Assembly: GCA_964019135.1 (NCBI GenBank)
Contig: OZ025252.1
Location: forward strand, 10,060,823 to 10,124,822
From: Arenicola marina
Lineage: Eukaryota; Annelida; Polychaeta; Arenicolidae
DNA: 64,000 nt
Direction: 5' to 3'
A program made the translations under genes and the position numbers. Shown piece after piece: positions 1 to 12,500 of this stretch; the stretch's first letter is position 1, and each line of letters opens with the position of its first letter. The notes under the pieces were generated by a model. It was not told the origin of the DNA. It did not search any database and saw only the letters and a program-made list of their open reading frames with translations.

Positions 1-497
1 TATCGGTGAAGAGCCCGGAGCACATGGACAATTAGGGGGCTGGTACCGGTGAAGAGCCCGGAGCACATGGACAATTAGGGGGCTGGTACCGGTGAAGAGC
101 CCGGAGCACATGGACAATTAGGGGGCTGGTACCGGTGAAGAGCCCGGAGCACATGGACAATTAGGGGGCTGGTATCGGTGAAGAGCCCGGAGCACAGGGA
201 CAGTTAAAGAGCTGGTATCGGTGAAGCGTCCGGAGCACAGGGACAGTTAAAGGGCTGGTATCGGTGAAGCGTCCGGAGCACAGGGACAGTTAAAGGGCTG
301 GTATCGGTGAAGCGTCCGGAGCACAGGGACAGTTAAAGGGCTGGTATCGGTGAAGCGTCCGGAGCACAGGGACAGTTAAAGGGCTGGTATCGGTGAAGCG
401 TCCGGAGCACAGGGACAGTTAAAGGGCTGGTATCGGTGAAGAGCCCGGAGCACAGGGACAGTTAAAGGGCTGGTACCGGTGAAGCGCCCGGAGCACA
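1..497. repeat. 43-bp minisatellite containing the exon 21 donor and CHK1-motif codons
   Basis: About 11.5 copies of a 43-base unit. Read on the minus strand, each unit is about 20 bases of exon 21 end (CTGTGCTCCGGGCGCTTCAC, with small changes) plus about 23 bases of intron (GTACCAGCCCTTTAACTG onward). Four copies keep a GT at the donor position (near 42, 85, 128 and the true one at 476); the others read GATACC and have lost it. The array runs off the left edge. Confidence 0.95.
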
Positions 498-598
498 GCG
501 CTAGGATGTCGTCCTGCGAGGCGTCCTGTTGGCTGGACGGGTCCAACATCAAGCTCCGTCGAGCCGCCTTCTTGTCGCTTAACTGTGTCTTCAGCAAG
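477..598 (-). CDS. CLSPN: Claspin exon 21 (CHK1-docking motif; last exon in window)
   Basis: Encodes SLLKTQLSDKKAARRSLMLD, then PSSQQDASQDDILALCSGRF T. The core DDILALCSGRFTG is the claspin CHK1-binding repeat (human EELLNLCSGKFTS), whose Ser/Thr inside LC(S/T)G is the phosphosite read by CHK1. It ends in phase 1 at CACCG/GTACC. The last 20 or so bases, coding CSGRFT, are reiterated in the array that fills the rest of the intron. Confidence 0.92.
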
Positions 599-3500
599 CT
601 ACAAAAATAAGACAACGACCTGTCAGACAGAAGCAGCATATGGGCAAGGCCAACAAGATAGGCCAACAAGATAGGTATGTACCAGGCGCTAGATTACGGA
701 GGCAAGTAAAATGGTGACATATTTAAACCCACTGGCTGTGAACTTTTACAAATACACAAGGTTTGCACAAATACACAAGGATTGCACAAATACACAAGAT
801 TTGCTCAAATATACAACGATTGCCCAAATAAACAAGAATTGCACAAATACAAAATTAATTGCATGAATATATAAGAATTGCACAAATACACAAGAATTGC
901 ATGAATATATAAGAATTGCACAAATACACAAGAATTGCACAAACACACAAGAATTGCACAAATATACAAGGATTGCATAAATAAACAAGAATTGCACAAA
1001 CACACAAAAAATGCATAAATATATAAGAATTGCACAAACATAAAAGAATTTCACAACTGATTATTATTTACCTTTGTCATATTGAGGGATTCATTTTATT
1101 TTCAGAACAAGTTCATAACGAGGCTGCGTGTACCTGTCGGCGTCCATGAGCTGTGACGGGGTCGTGTCCTCGGCCATGACGCCTGACCGGAAGCCCCCGC
1201 TGTGGGTCACGTGGGGGGTGTCCCCCAGCTGGGAGAGCGACGGACTGCGGCAGGAGAGGAGGTCCAGGGAGTCGTCTGCAGGCAGCGCCAGGCCGGACAA
1301 GCTGCTGCCGGACTGCAAACCACAAACACTCATTCTGAACATAAATCCCAATTGGATTACACCTTCAAATATCAATTTCTGCCCCTTTTCACCACATCTT
1401 TTGAATGAACCTTTTGGCAGTCACCAGAGTGAAATTTACATAATCTGTAGCTTCAATGGACCCATAGAAAAATATCAGGGATTTATTGATTATAATTAAA
1501 CCAATGTTCCACGGCGCTCCAAAACTCTTTTACTTCTACACAATTCCAAAATAAATGCACAATATTTTCGATATGATTACATTTGCAATATAGAAAAGTT
1601 AGCGTCACGAGTCGTCACAATATTTCGACTAAAAACGTAACAAGTGCCACTGATTGTACAGTGGAGAGCCGTCAGTGGCTGTGTCACGGGGCGTCACGGG
1701 TCTGACCTTGCTGATGGCCGAGCGCTGCAGGGCGGGGTGGTGGTCTGCGGAGGGTGTGTGGAGGCGCGAGGTGGGGCAGAAGCGGATGGGGAGCTGACCG
1801 GCAGGCAGCAGGCTGCCCGGCATCTCGAAGCTGGAGTCGGCGCTCAGCAGGCTGGCGTCCCTCTCCCGGCCCGAGAACAGACTGGTGTTGGTGCTAGTCT
1901 CCTCTGTAAGGTCAAAAACACATGTCACGCACCAGAGAAATGTAGATAATTAAAATTACTCCTAGAGTAATATATACTTTTTGAATGTGAAATGACAGGT
2001 TCTTGCACATACATGATATGCAATAAATACCAGTGGCGGATTTTACAAACGCAAATTACCATGCAAATGATGGGCGATTTAAGTCGACTAAGCCCCGTAG
2101 CCGGCTAAAATAGGTACGTGAAATAAGCCACAGAGAAAGACACTTTTTTTCCAAAATAGATCTTCTGTGGGAAAGAGGGACTTTCTTGTGTACTACGTCA
2201 TCGAAATTCGGACATCGCTGCCTGTTTGGGCCCTTGTTATTTACCACTCGAGCGTTCACCTTTGTCGTCACTCGGCTTCCAGTCCGGTGGCTCCTCATTG
2301 GCTGATTTACCACTCAACTGCTCAAAGGGGCGATCGCACAGTTCTGAAAACGTGCACAGCACGAAAATCAACATATATTAACTCGGATACAAATAATTCA
2401 AGACTACTCTCGATACAACAAAACCGCCTAAGGCAATACTGCTGAGAGTGAGAGCTCGCTGTTGACCTTACACTATAGCACTATGGAGAACCTGTAGTTC
2501 TGAAAGGGGCAAGAACAGCGACAAGCTAACTGCGGTCACCTATAGTATCAGCATCCGACCGCTGTGACAGCACTGGAGAGTCAGTGTTGGCATCCTCGTC
2601 AAACAGCTCCAGCGTCTGACTCTTCGGTAAACTGACCGCCCGGTCACCGCTTCCCTCTGGCCGGCCGCCGCTGGCACTATCTGTAACACACAGGTATCTA
2701 CCTTTAAGATTCATCCCTTAGAATAAGAAGCGCCTTACCTTCTACATCCCGGGTCCACACATACTGAAGGGCGCGTTCATCGCCTTACCTTCTTCATCCC
2801 GGGTCCACACATACTGAAGGGCGCGTTCATCGCCTTACCTTCTACATCCCGGGTCCACACATACTGAAGGGCGCGTTCATCGCCTTACCTTCTACATCCC
2901 GGGTCCACACATACTGAAGGGCGCGTTCATCGCCTTACCTTCTTCATCCCGGGTCCACACATACTGAAGGTCGCGTTCATCGCCTTACCTTTTACATCCC
3001 GGGTCCACACATACTGAAGGGCGCGTTCATCGCCTTACCTTCTTCATCCCGGGTCCACACATACTGAAGGGCGCGTTCATCGCCTTACCTTCTACATCCC
3101 GGGTCCACACATACTGAAGGGCGCGTTCATCGCCTTACCTTCTTCATCCCGGGTCCACACATACTGAAGGGCGCGTTCATCGCCTTACCTTCTACATCCC
3201 GGGTCCACACATACGGCGCGTTCATCGCCTTACCTTCTTCATCCCGGGTCCACACATACTGAAGGGCGCGTTCATCGCCTTACCTTCTTCATCCCGGGTC
3301 CACACATACTGAAGGGCGCGTTCATCGCCTTACCTTCTACATCCCGGGTCCACACATACTGAAGGGCGCGTTCATCGCCTTACCTTCTACATCCCGGGTC
3401 CACACATACTGAAGGGCGCGTTCATCGCCTTACCTTCTACATCCCGGGTCCACACATACTGAAGGGCGCGTTCATCGCCTTACCTTCTACATCCCGGGTC

Positions 3501-6500
3501 CACACATACTGAAGGGCGCGTTCATCGCCTTACCTTCTTCATCCCGGGTCCACACATACGGCGCGTTCATCGCCTTACCTTCTTCATCCCGGGTCCACAC
3601 ATACTGAAGGGCGCGTTCATCGCCTTACCTTCTTCATCCCGGGTCCACACATACGGCGCGTTCATCGCCTTACCTTCTTCATCCCGGGTCCACACATACT
3701 GAAGGGCGCGTTCATCGCCTTACCTTCTTCATCCCGGGTCCACACATACGGCGCGTTCATCGCCTTACCTTCTTCATCCCGGGTCCACACATACTGAAGG
3801 GCGCGTTCATCGCTTTACCTTCTACATCCCGGGTCCACACATACGGCGCGTTCATCGCCTTACCTTCTTCATCCCGGGTCCACACATACTGAAGGGCGCG
3901 TTCATCGCCTTACCTTCTTCATCCCGGGTCCACACATACTGAAGGGCGCGTTCATCGCCTTACCTTCTACATCCCGGGTCCACACATACTGAAGGGCGCG
4001 TTCATCGCCTTACCTTCTTCATCCCGGGTCCACACATACTGAAGGGCGCGTTCATCGCCTTACCTTCTTCATCCCGGGTCCACACATACTGAAGGGCGCG
4101 TTCATCGCCTTACCTTCTACATCCCGGGTCCACACATACTGAAGGGCGCGTTCATCGCCTTACCTTCTACATCCCGGGTCCACACATACTGAAGGGCGCG
4201 TTCATCGCCTTACCTTCTACATCCCGGGTCCACACATACTGAAGGGCGCGTTCATCGCCTTACCTTTTACATCCCGGGTCCACACATACTGAAGGGCGCG
4301 TTCATCGCCTTACCTTCTACATCCCGGGTCCACACATACGGCGCGTTCATCGCCTTACCTTCTACATCCCGGGTCCACACATACTGAAGGGCGCGTTCAT
4401 CGCCTTACCTTCTTCATCCCGGGTCCACACATACGGCGCGTTCATCGCCTTACCTTCTACATCCCGGGTCCACACATACTGAAGGGCGCGTTCATCGCCT
4501 TACCTTCTACATCCCGGGTCCACACATACGGCGCGTTCATCGCCTTACCTTCTACATCCCGGGTCCACACATACTGAAGGGCGCGTTCATCGCCTTACCT
4601 TCTTCATCCCGGGTCCACACATACTGAAGGTCGCGTTCATCGCCTTACCTTCTACATCCCGGGTCCACACATACTGAAGGGCGCGTTCATCGCCTTACCT
4701 TCTTCATCCCGGGTCCACACATACTGAAGGGCGCGTTTATCGCCTTACCTTCTTCATCCCGGGTCCACACATACTGAAGGGCGCGTTCATCGCCTTACTT
4801 TCTACATCCCGGGTCCACACATACTGAAGGGCGCGTTCATCGCCTTACCTTCTTCATCCCGGGTCCACACATACTGAAGGGCGCGTTCATCGCCTTACCT
4901 TCTACATCCCGGGTCCACACATACTGAAGGGCGCGTTCATCGCCTTACCTTCTTCATCCCGGGTCCACACATACTGAAGGGCGCGTTCATCGCCTTACCT
5001 TCTTCATCCCGGGTCCACACATACTGAAGGGCGCGTTCATCGCCTTACCTTCTACATCCCGGGTCCACACATACGGCGCGTTCATCGCCTTACCTTCTTC
5101 ATCCCGGGTCCACACATACTGAAGGGCGCGTTCATCGCCTTACCTTCTTCATCCCGGGTCCACACATACTGAGGGGCGCGTTCATCGCCTTACCTTCTTC
5201 ATCCCGGGTCCACACATACGGCGCGTTCATCGCCTTACCTTCTTCATCCCGGGTTCACACATACTGAAGGGCGCGTTCATCGCCTTACCTTCTTCATCCC
5301 GGGTCCACACATACTGAAGGGCGCGTTCATCGCCTTACCTTCTTCATCCCGGGTCCACACATACTGAAGGGCGCGTTCATCGCCTTACCTTCTTCATCCC
5401 GGGTCCACACATACTGAAGGGCGCGTTCATCGCTTTACCTTCTACATCCCGGGTCCACACATACTGAAGGGCGCGTTCATCGCCTTACCTTCTACATCCC
5501 GGGTCCACACATACTGAAGGGCGCGTTCATCGCCTTACCTTCTACATCCCGGGTCCACACATACTGAAGGGCGCGTTTATCGCCTTACCTTCTACATCCC
5601 GGGTCCACACATACTGAAGGGCGCGTTCATCGCCTTACCTTCTTCATCCCGGGTCCACACATACTGAAGTGCGCGTTCATCGCCTTACCTACTACATCCC
5701 CTGTTCCCACATAATGATCACCTTACCTTCTTCATCTTTGGTGTCTAGTTCTAAGTGCAGCGCGTCCTCGTCATCTTCGCATTCATCCGTGTTATCTTCA
5801 TCCGCACCTACTCCGTCGTCATCCATGTCATCCTCATCTTCCGCTTCTCCGTCAACAAATGGATTGTCCTTCAGACGAAACAACGAATCAAGCGGTTTAA
5901 AACGTGGATAAAACCCCGTCTGGTAAACCACAGCGAAATTAAGTTGATTTGACCATATGACCACTTGTCGCATGAAGCTCTCGGATCGACAATGACATTG
6001 ATGAGGTGTGTCGTCCATTACCGATCACCATGACAAATACAGGACACATCCGGCAGGGGGCACCCAGGCTTCAACACTTCACACGCTCGTTCTGTGGCAT
6101 CACTCCGCACACGTCGGTCTAAATACACATCGTTGTAAGTCACCAGAACCCACCTCATGCTGCTTATCATGCAGGCCATATGTTTCCAGACCATCCTCCT
6201 CCTCATCCTCCTCCTCCGCGTCGGTGTCCGTCTGGTCAGTGAGTTCCGCTTCCTCATCCAAGAGGGCGTCGCCCTCCTCGAAGCCCTCCTCGTTGTCCAG
6301 GTCGTACATCTGGTGGCGCTTCTCTCTCGCCTCACACCGCTTCTCCTTCATCTTCTCCTGGAGTCTCTGCTTCAGCTTCACCAGCTTACTGCCTGTAAAT
6401 GGGTCCAGTGGGTGGGGGTCCAGTGGGTGGGGGTCCAGTGGGTGGGGGTCCAGTGTTGGGGGTATTAGGTTCAGCCAGGAAAAGATACAGCCCCAACCGA

Positions 6501-9500
6501 CAAGATTTGTCGTTGGACAACGCGTGAGCGTCGTCGTTCACTTGTTTAAAGTCCGAATCCTTCAATTGTCCGAGTGCCGTTTTTACTCAGCGTCGGTTAT
6601 ACTTTAACTTCAATTTCTGCACTTTAACTAGACCAACACTAAAAAAAACATTTACTTAAATACATGTACTTCTAATTATTACACAATTTAAACCAGTTAC
6701 AAGACGGCGTGACAAACCTTAGACCACGTTGGGTGACGAAAAGCGAGCATGACATTAACGTCAAATGGGCTCTTACCGGGAGCGGCGGAAGTGACGTCAT
6801 CGGGTTCCTCCTCGTCCACGTGGTATGTGAGACGCTGCAGCTTGAGATGTTCCCGCCCGGAGTCCTCCGCCTTCTCCTTGCATACCACGCTGACCAGGGC
6901 AACGAACAAGGCGCATCATTAGGAACGCCTGGCACAGTAGCAATGGACCACGTACATGGACTGTTCCATTAGCCTAGCATAACCGCTTACTCACCTAGGT
7001 AACTGTCTAAAACATTCAACAAATCTTTTGTTGGGTATGTAAGCCATACAGCACGAGATGTTTCTAGCTGTGAAATGGCACCTATCACCACAAGTCACCG
7101 ACACAGACCGTACATGACCAGTCTTCACGCACTGTTCACGTTAACTCCTCATTCCGAGCCACCTTTTTAAGAGGTATGCACCCTACACAGACCGTACATG
7201 ACCAGTCTTCACACACTGCTCACTTTAACTCCACATCCCGAGCCACCTTTTCAAGAGGTATTCACCCTACACAGACCGTACATGACCAGTCTTCACACAC
7301 TGCTCACTTTAACTCCACATCCCGAGCCACCTTTTCAAGAGGTATGCACCCTACACAGACCGTACATGCACATTGTCTCACACACCACTCACCTGAGCTC
7401 CACATCCCGAGCCACCTTTTTATGGGGTTTGGCCGTATGTGCGAACACTCGTTGCATTAACACGTCCAGTTTGCTCCTGTGCTCCTCGCTGACCAGTTTT
7501 TTCTTGCCGTCCTCTTCATCCAAGTCGATGAAAGAGTCCGGCGACCCGCTTAACTTGGGCGTGAAGCCCAGCGTGGGTAGCACTGCCGCACCAGCAAGCA
7601 ACGCGGACCGGGCGTGGGCGGCCGGGGATACGGCGGGGGGTGGTGGCTGGGCGGCCGGGGGCGGCGGCTGAGCGGCCGGGGGTGGCGGCTGGGCGGCGGA
7701 GGGTGGCGGCTGGGCGGCCGGGGGCGGCGGCTGGGCGCTCGTCACTCCACACTCAGCAGACGCCGGCGCAGATGGCACACCTTTGGAATCAGCACTGTTT
7801 TCCTCTTCAGAGGATGAATTTGGCACGGTCAGGTATCCGGAATCCCCTTCTTGCGGAGGCTGTTGGTCCTTGCCCGCTGTCGGAGGCTGAGCAGACACTC
7901 CTGGTTGGGAGCACCCAGCTTCCGATGGCACCTGGGCGGAACCCTCTTTCACGTCATCACTGGCATTAGGCCCATCGCCCTCTCCAGATGTGACATCAGG
8001 TGACATGGTGTCCCCAGTGTCAGGCCCCGCATTCTCTATTACGAGATCTGGCAATTGGTCCGCGTCATCACAACCCTGTATATCCGCCAGAATGTTTCTG
8101 GTGACTGCATCCATGTCTTCTTCACAGTTCAGGCCATCCTGCCTTAGCGTCTTCGGAGCGTCCTGCCTGCCTCCCTCACTGGTTGGGCAAGCGGCTGCCT
8201 TCTGTAGGCGGGGGGCCGCTGTGGTCGAAGGCGCCGTAACCTTCATGCATTGTTGTTCTAGCGCCGTTGGTATCTGCTTCCAGCTTTTACTGAAAAAACA
8301 AAAACGAATAATGCACACAAAGGATGCCTTTTATAGCACGACTTATATCAATAATAATGTGGCGCAATGAAAGCCAGATTCCTGCCAACTAGAATAGTAA
8401 CACCGAAGTTCTGTCAAGTCAATCACAGCTGTAAGCTTTTCAAACTAACTTATCCGCTTAACTAATAAAAACACAATATGTTACAAAAACAAATAACGTT
8501 TCCGAGCATTTGACCAAGATACGACGAAATATGTTTTCGTTATTAAAAGTGTGAATCCAGGGAAGCAGGATAATAAATGTACCTTGGACCCTTATTGGCT
8601 TCCAGTTTGTTCTGTTTCTCACGTGTCCGGGCCAGGAAGTCTGAGAGGGACGCTCGCTGTGGCTGGTGGTAGGGCAAGCGGACTTCAGATTCTGTGATGG
8701 TAGCAACAACACAATATTGACTGTAACAGGCGAGTATGCATTATTAGAATACATCCAAAGACGACAAAACCATTAAAGCTAGACCGGGGCTCCATGAACG
8801 ATTTAATGTACATGTAAGAACAATGAAACAATTTCAATGAACAGAAAATTATGCACCACAAAAGCCGTTCGTACGAGCAGCAAAGACAGCCCCATCCATA
8901 CGTTCACAACGACTGGCACTTACCCCGGACTAGTCTCTGAGACTCGCTGTGCAATTTGCACAAGTCCTCTTTCATGGGTCGACGTGGTTTTTCTTTTTTT
9001 GCAGGTTTGCTCTTCTTCGACGCACCCTGAATACGTGAATTGGACGATATAATATTGCAGGTGAGTTACATAATAAACACCTTCTATAATTAAAGATTAG
9101 CTAACGCAGAAGGTGTAATAACGTTTACATAAAAGCCCATTTTATGTGTGAATTAATTCGAACAATTAACATAATTTACCTATTGAAGAAGTATTGAAGC
9201 TACTTGTGTGGCTATGTAAAATGTATGGCCCGATAATTAGGTAAGTGATTTCAGGTTAAGGCACGAAGTCTGAACATCGCCACAAGTTTAACTGAAGCGC
9301 CAAATGACGTAGGCGCAGGCTCCAGTTTAATTGCTAATAATGTTAATGATAGGCACGTTAAGCATTTATCGAAATACGGCGACGATGAATATACAGTGTT
9401 TAAATATTAGGACATCACCGACCAGAAACCAACTGAGCTACGAGAAAAACGTCGGCCAAAGTATACAAACCTTGTTGAGTCGTTTTTTTAACGAGGCACT

Positions 9501-12500
9501 TAGTTCTCGCGGGCCTTCTTCGTCCTCGTCACTGTCTGTGTCTCCAGAGTCCTCCTCTAAAACCACCAGTTCAGCGTTCAGTCAGTTCAAGTTCATATTA
9601 TCTCCTCCGGGAATTGTTCTTTTCCAAACGCTGCTTAGTACCGCGTAACAGGGGTGTGCACAAGAGCCAAGCGTGTGGCTTCTTAGAGCTGGACAAACAA
9701 CCTTACATATGCATTAATATTTAATAAGTGAAACTATAAAAAAGGTAGCCTAAGTTTTATTCTTATACAATATATACTTGATTACGCACACAGCAAGAGG
9801 AATTAGTGCTACTATTGTCTTGTAAAAAAAACTGACCATCTGATAATTCCGCTGTTTCGTTTTCGTCATCAAGGGTGGCTGTTTCAGCATCATATAGGTC
9901 ATTATCCATCAGCAGCGAGGGCTACAAACAAAGTGATATACCTCTATAGCTGGCAGATACTATTTAGTAAGCGATATACTACTATAGTTGTACACAGGTA
10001 CCTAACTGCATACACGCCAATAAAGGACATACATAATGCTTTTTTCTCAGACAGAAGCAGTGAAAACTCACTTTTTCGGATTTGGAGGGTAACGAGGTAG
10101 GACCGTCATCGTCATCAGAATCTATAGCAAGATTAAAGAACACACATAATCAAAACGGAATAAAAAGTACCGCAGTTAACCACATGCATACCAGGCGAGC
10201 AATAAAAATAATCCCATAACTTTTTTTGTTTTAAACAAAGACAAGAGCAATCTAAACTACTGTGTACTTGTCACCAAACAAGTCTCAATAGCATACCCGG
10301 TAATACATATTTTTTTAACAGAAAACATACCGCTTTACTTTGTTTCAAGAATGTATTCAACAACAAAATTATATATTAAGTCTTCCAAGAGGTCATCTTG
10401 GCTTTTTCCTTTATGAAGCTTCATTCAAACTTTTAGAGATCTTTCAGTGTTTACTTGGCTGCTGTTGTAATACCGGTCGTTAAAGACTAGAGCACAATAC
10501 ACTTAACAACTGACCATCAATGGCTGCTTGACGAACATCCTTAAAATTGGGTTCTTTTGCAGTCTCTTTCTTGTCTTCACCCCTTTCATCGTCTGTATCG
10601 GAATCATCAAGAACACGACTTGCTTTCTGCAGGCGAACAAAACATCAATTGTACCAGAACATAGATAACTGAGTCACTTCTTTATGCTCTTGGTTAATAC
10701 AAGACCTGCTAAGATGCTTAAGAAAAAGGCGATGTGCATCCGTTTTGGGTAAAGAAAGCTCTCTGAACAAATTACGTTTGGGGGAACGGGGTTCTTTTTA
10801 TTTACCTGTGCGCCCCACAAAACTATACATGTAACCACTTTTTCTACAAGCATATATATTAGAAGTGTATTATAAATCATATCTCCTTGGCTTGGCCATA
10901 ACAATGTGCACGCACCAATGACCACCTCCGAAAAACTACAGATTAAAAGTCCCATCTATACCCAGGCCTTTCTCCATCTTATTGGTTGTGTTAGATAGCT
11001 AGTTATACACCCCAGTAATTCTCATGCATACAGGCAACCAATAGATCATCAAATCTTAAATCTGAAGAACTGAAAGTGAATGTTACAAGCATCTTACGTT
11101 CTTTTTCTTGGTGAACAGAGGGACATCATCTTCACTGTCTGAATTATCGAAATTCGGTGGATCTGTTATCAAGAAATGGAAGGAAGCATTGTACAGGCAT
11201 TGTGTCAAGAAACGTTGGCCTATGCTGCTGAGAACTTTTTCATACACTTCTCTGCCTTAGCATATTTTTCATGTAAATAACTCAAACAGGTTTTCAAGCA
11301 GGTGTTTTTCCGATACTGCATTCTTTAATGATGTTTTTCATATACTTTCCCACTTAAGCATATTTTTGCCACACTTCACTATTTAAGCTGAACTCTTTCT
11401 TCTTGCATAATAGGACATATTACTGGTAAATACCATTGGCAGGATGCTTAACGGTATCTTCCTGTTGACTCGCAGTCAGGTTTGGCTCACAGGACTCAGA
11501 TTCTCCAAGATCCATGACTAACTGAAAGACAAATAAACAGATGACACAAATAGTAGATCCATACACTGGAAGATAGATAGTAGAGCTGGGAACCGATAAA
11601 GTTTGGCACTTGAGTCACCATTTCATTTGATAATGATAACACCATTAAAGTTGCTATTGCAACAAAAACTGAACAGGGGAACAGATGGGACAGCATTCAA
11701 ACTGTTATCTTATCACAGTACACCGGAAACTTCATACTCGCCAATAAATGTCATAAAGACGTAAACAATGGTTTCTCGACAGACACAGGCAGTTTAAACT
11801 CACTTTTTCTGTTTTGGGAGGGAACGAGATAGGACCTTCATCCTCATCAGAATCTATAGCAAGATTATACAACACACGTAAACAAAACAAAAAGTACAGC
11901 AGTTAACAGCAGTCATACCAGCCAATAAAAATAATCCCATGCCTTATTTCTTTGAACAAAAAAGAAAATCGCTTGTTTTCTTCTTGAAAAGAATAATTAA
12001 AATATTTGTCAACAGACAAGTTTCAATAGCATAATCTATATCATTTAATAGGAAATATACTGACAAAAAACTATACATCAGTCTTTCAAAAGGTCATCTT
12101 AGCTTTCTGCTTTACAAAGCTTCATTAAAACGTTTTTGGAGATTGTTCAGTGCTTAATTGGCTGCTGTTGTACTAATGAAAAACTACCGCACCATACAAT
12201 GGCACTCAACAACAGACCATCACTAGTTGCTGCTTGACTAGCATCCTTAGAATTATGTCCTTTTTCAGTTTCTTTCTTGTCTTCACCTCTTTCATCGTCT
12301 GTGTCGGAATCATCAAGAACAGGACTTGCTTTCTGCAGGCGAACAAAACATCAATTGTACCAGAAACATAGAGATAATTGAGTCACTTCTGTATGCTCTT
12401 GGGTAACGCAAGAGCTGCTAAGACGATTTAGAAATAGGTGATGGGCATCCACTTAGGGTGAAGTAGGCTGTCTGTGAACAAATTACAGGCAGGGGGCCCA

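Noticed and set aside
2733-5735. Reading the 50-bp array as a chain of micro-exons
   Set aside because: Units contain a donor copy but no acceptor before the ten exon-like bases, so no exon can be defined. It is duplicated junction sequence.
5692-6018. Continuation of claspin exon 17 upstream to an ATG at 6018
   Set aside because: The acceptor at 5920 joins exon 16 in phase. The extra residues do not resemble claspin and overlap the short intron.
7389-8318. Start codon at 8318 for a separate 309-residue minus-strand protein
   Set aside because: The first nine or so codons lie in an intron. The acceptor at 8290 and the exact phase with exon 13 show that this is an internal claspin exon.
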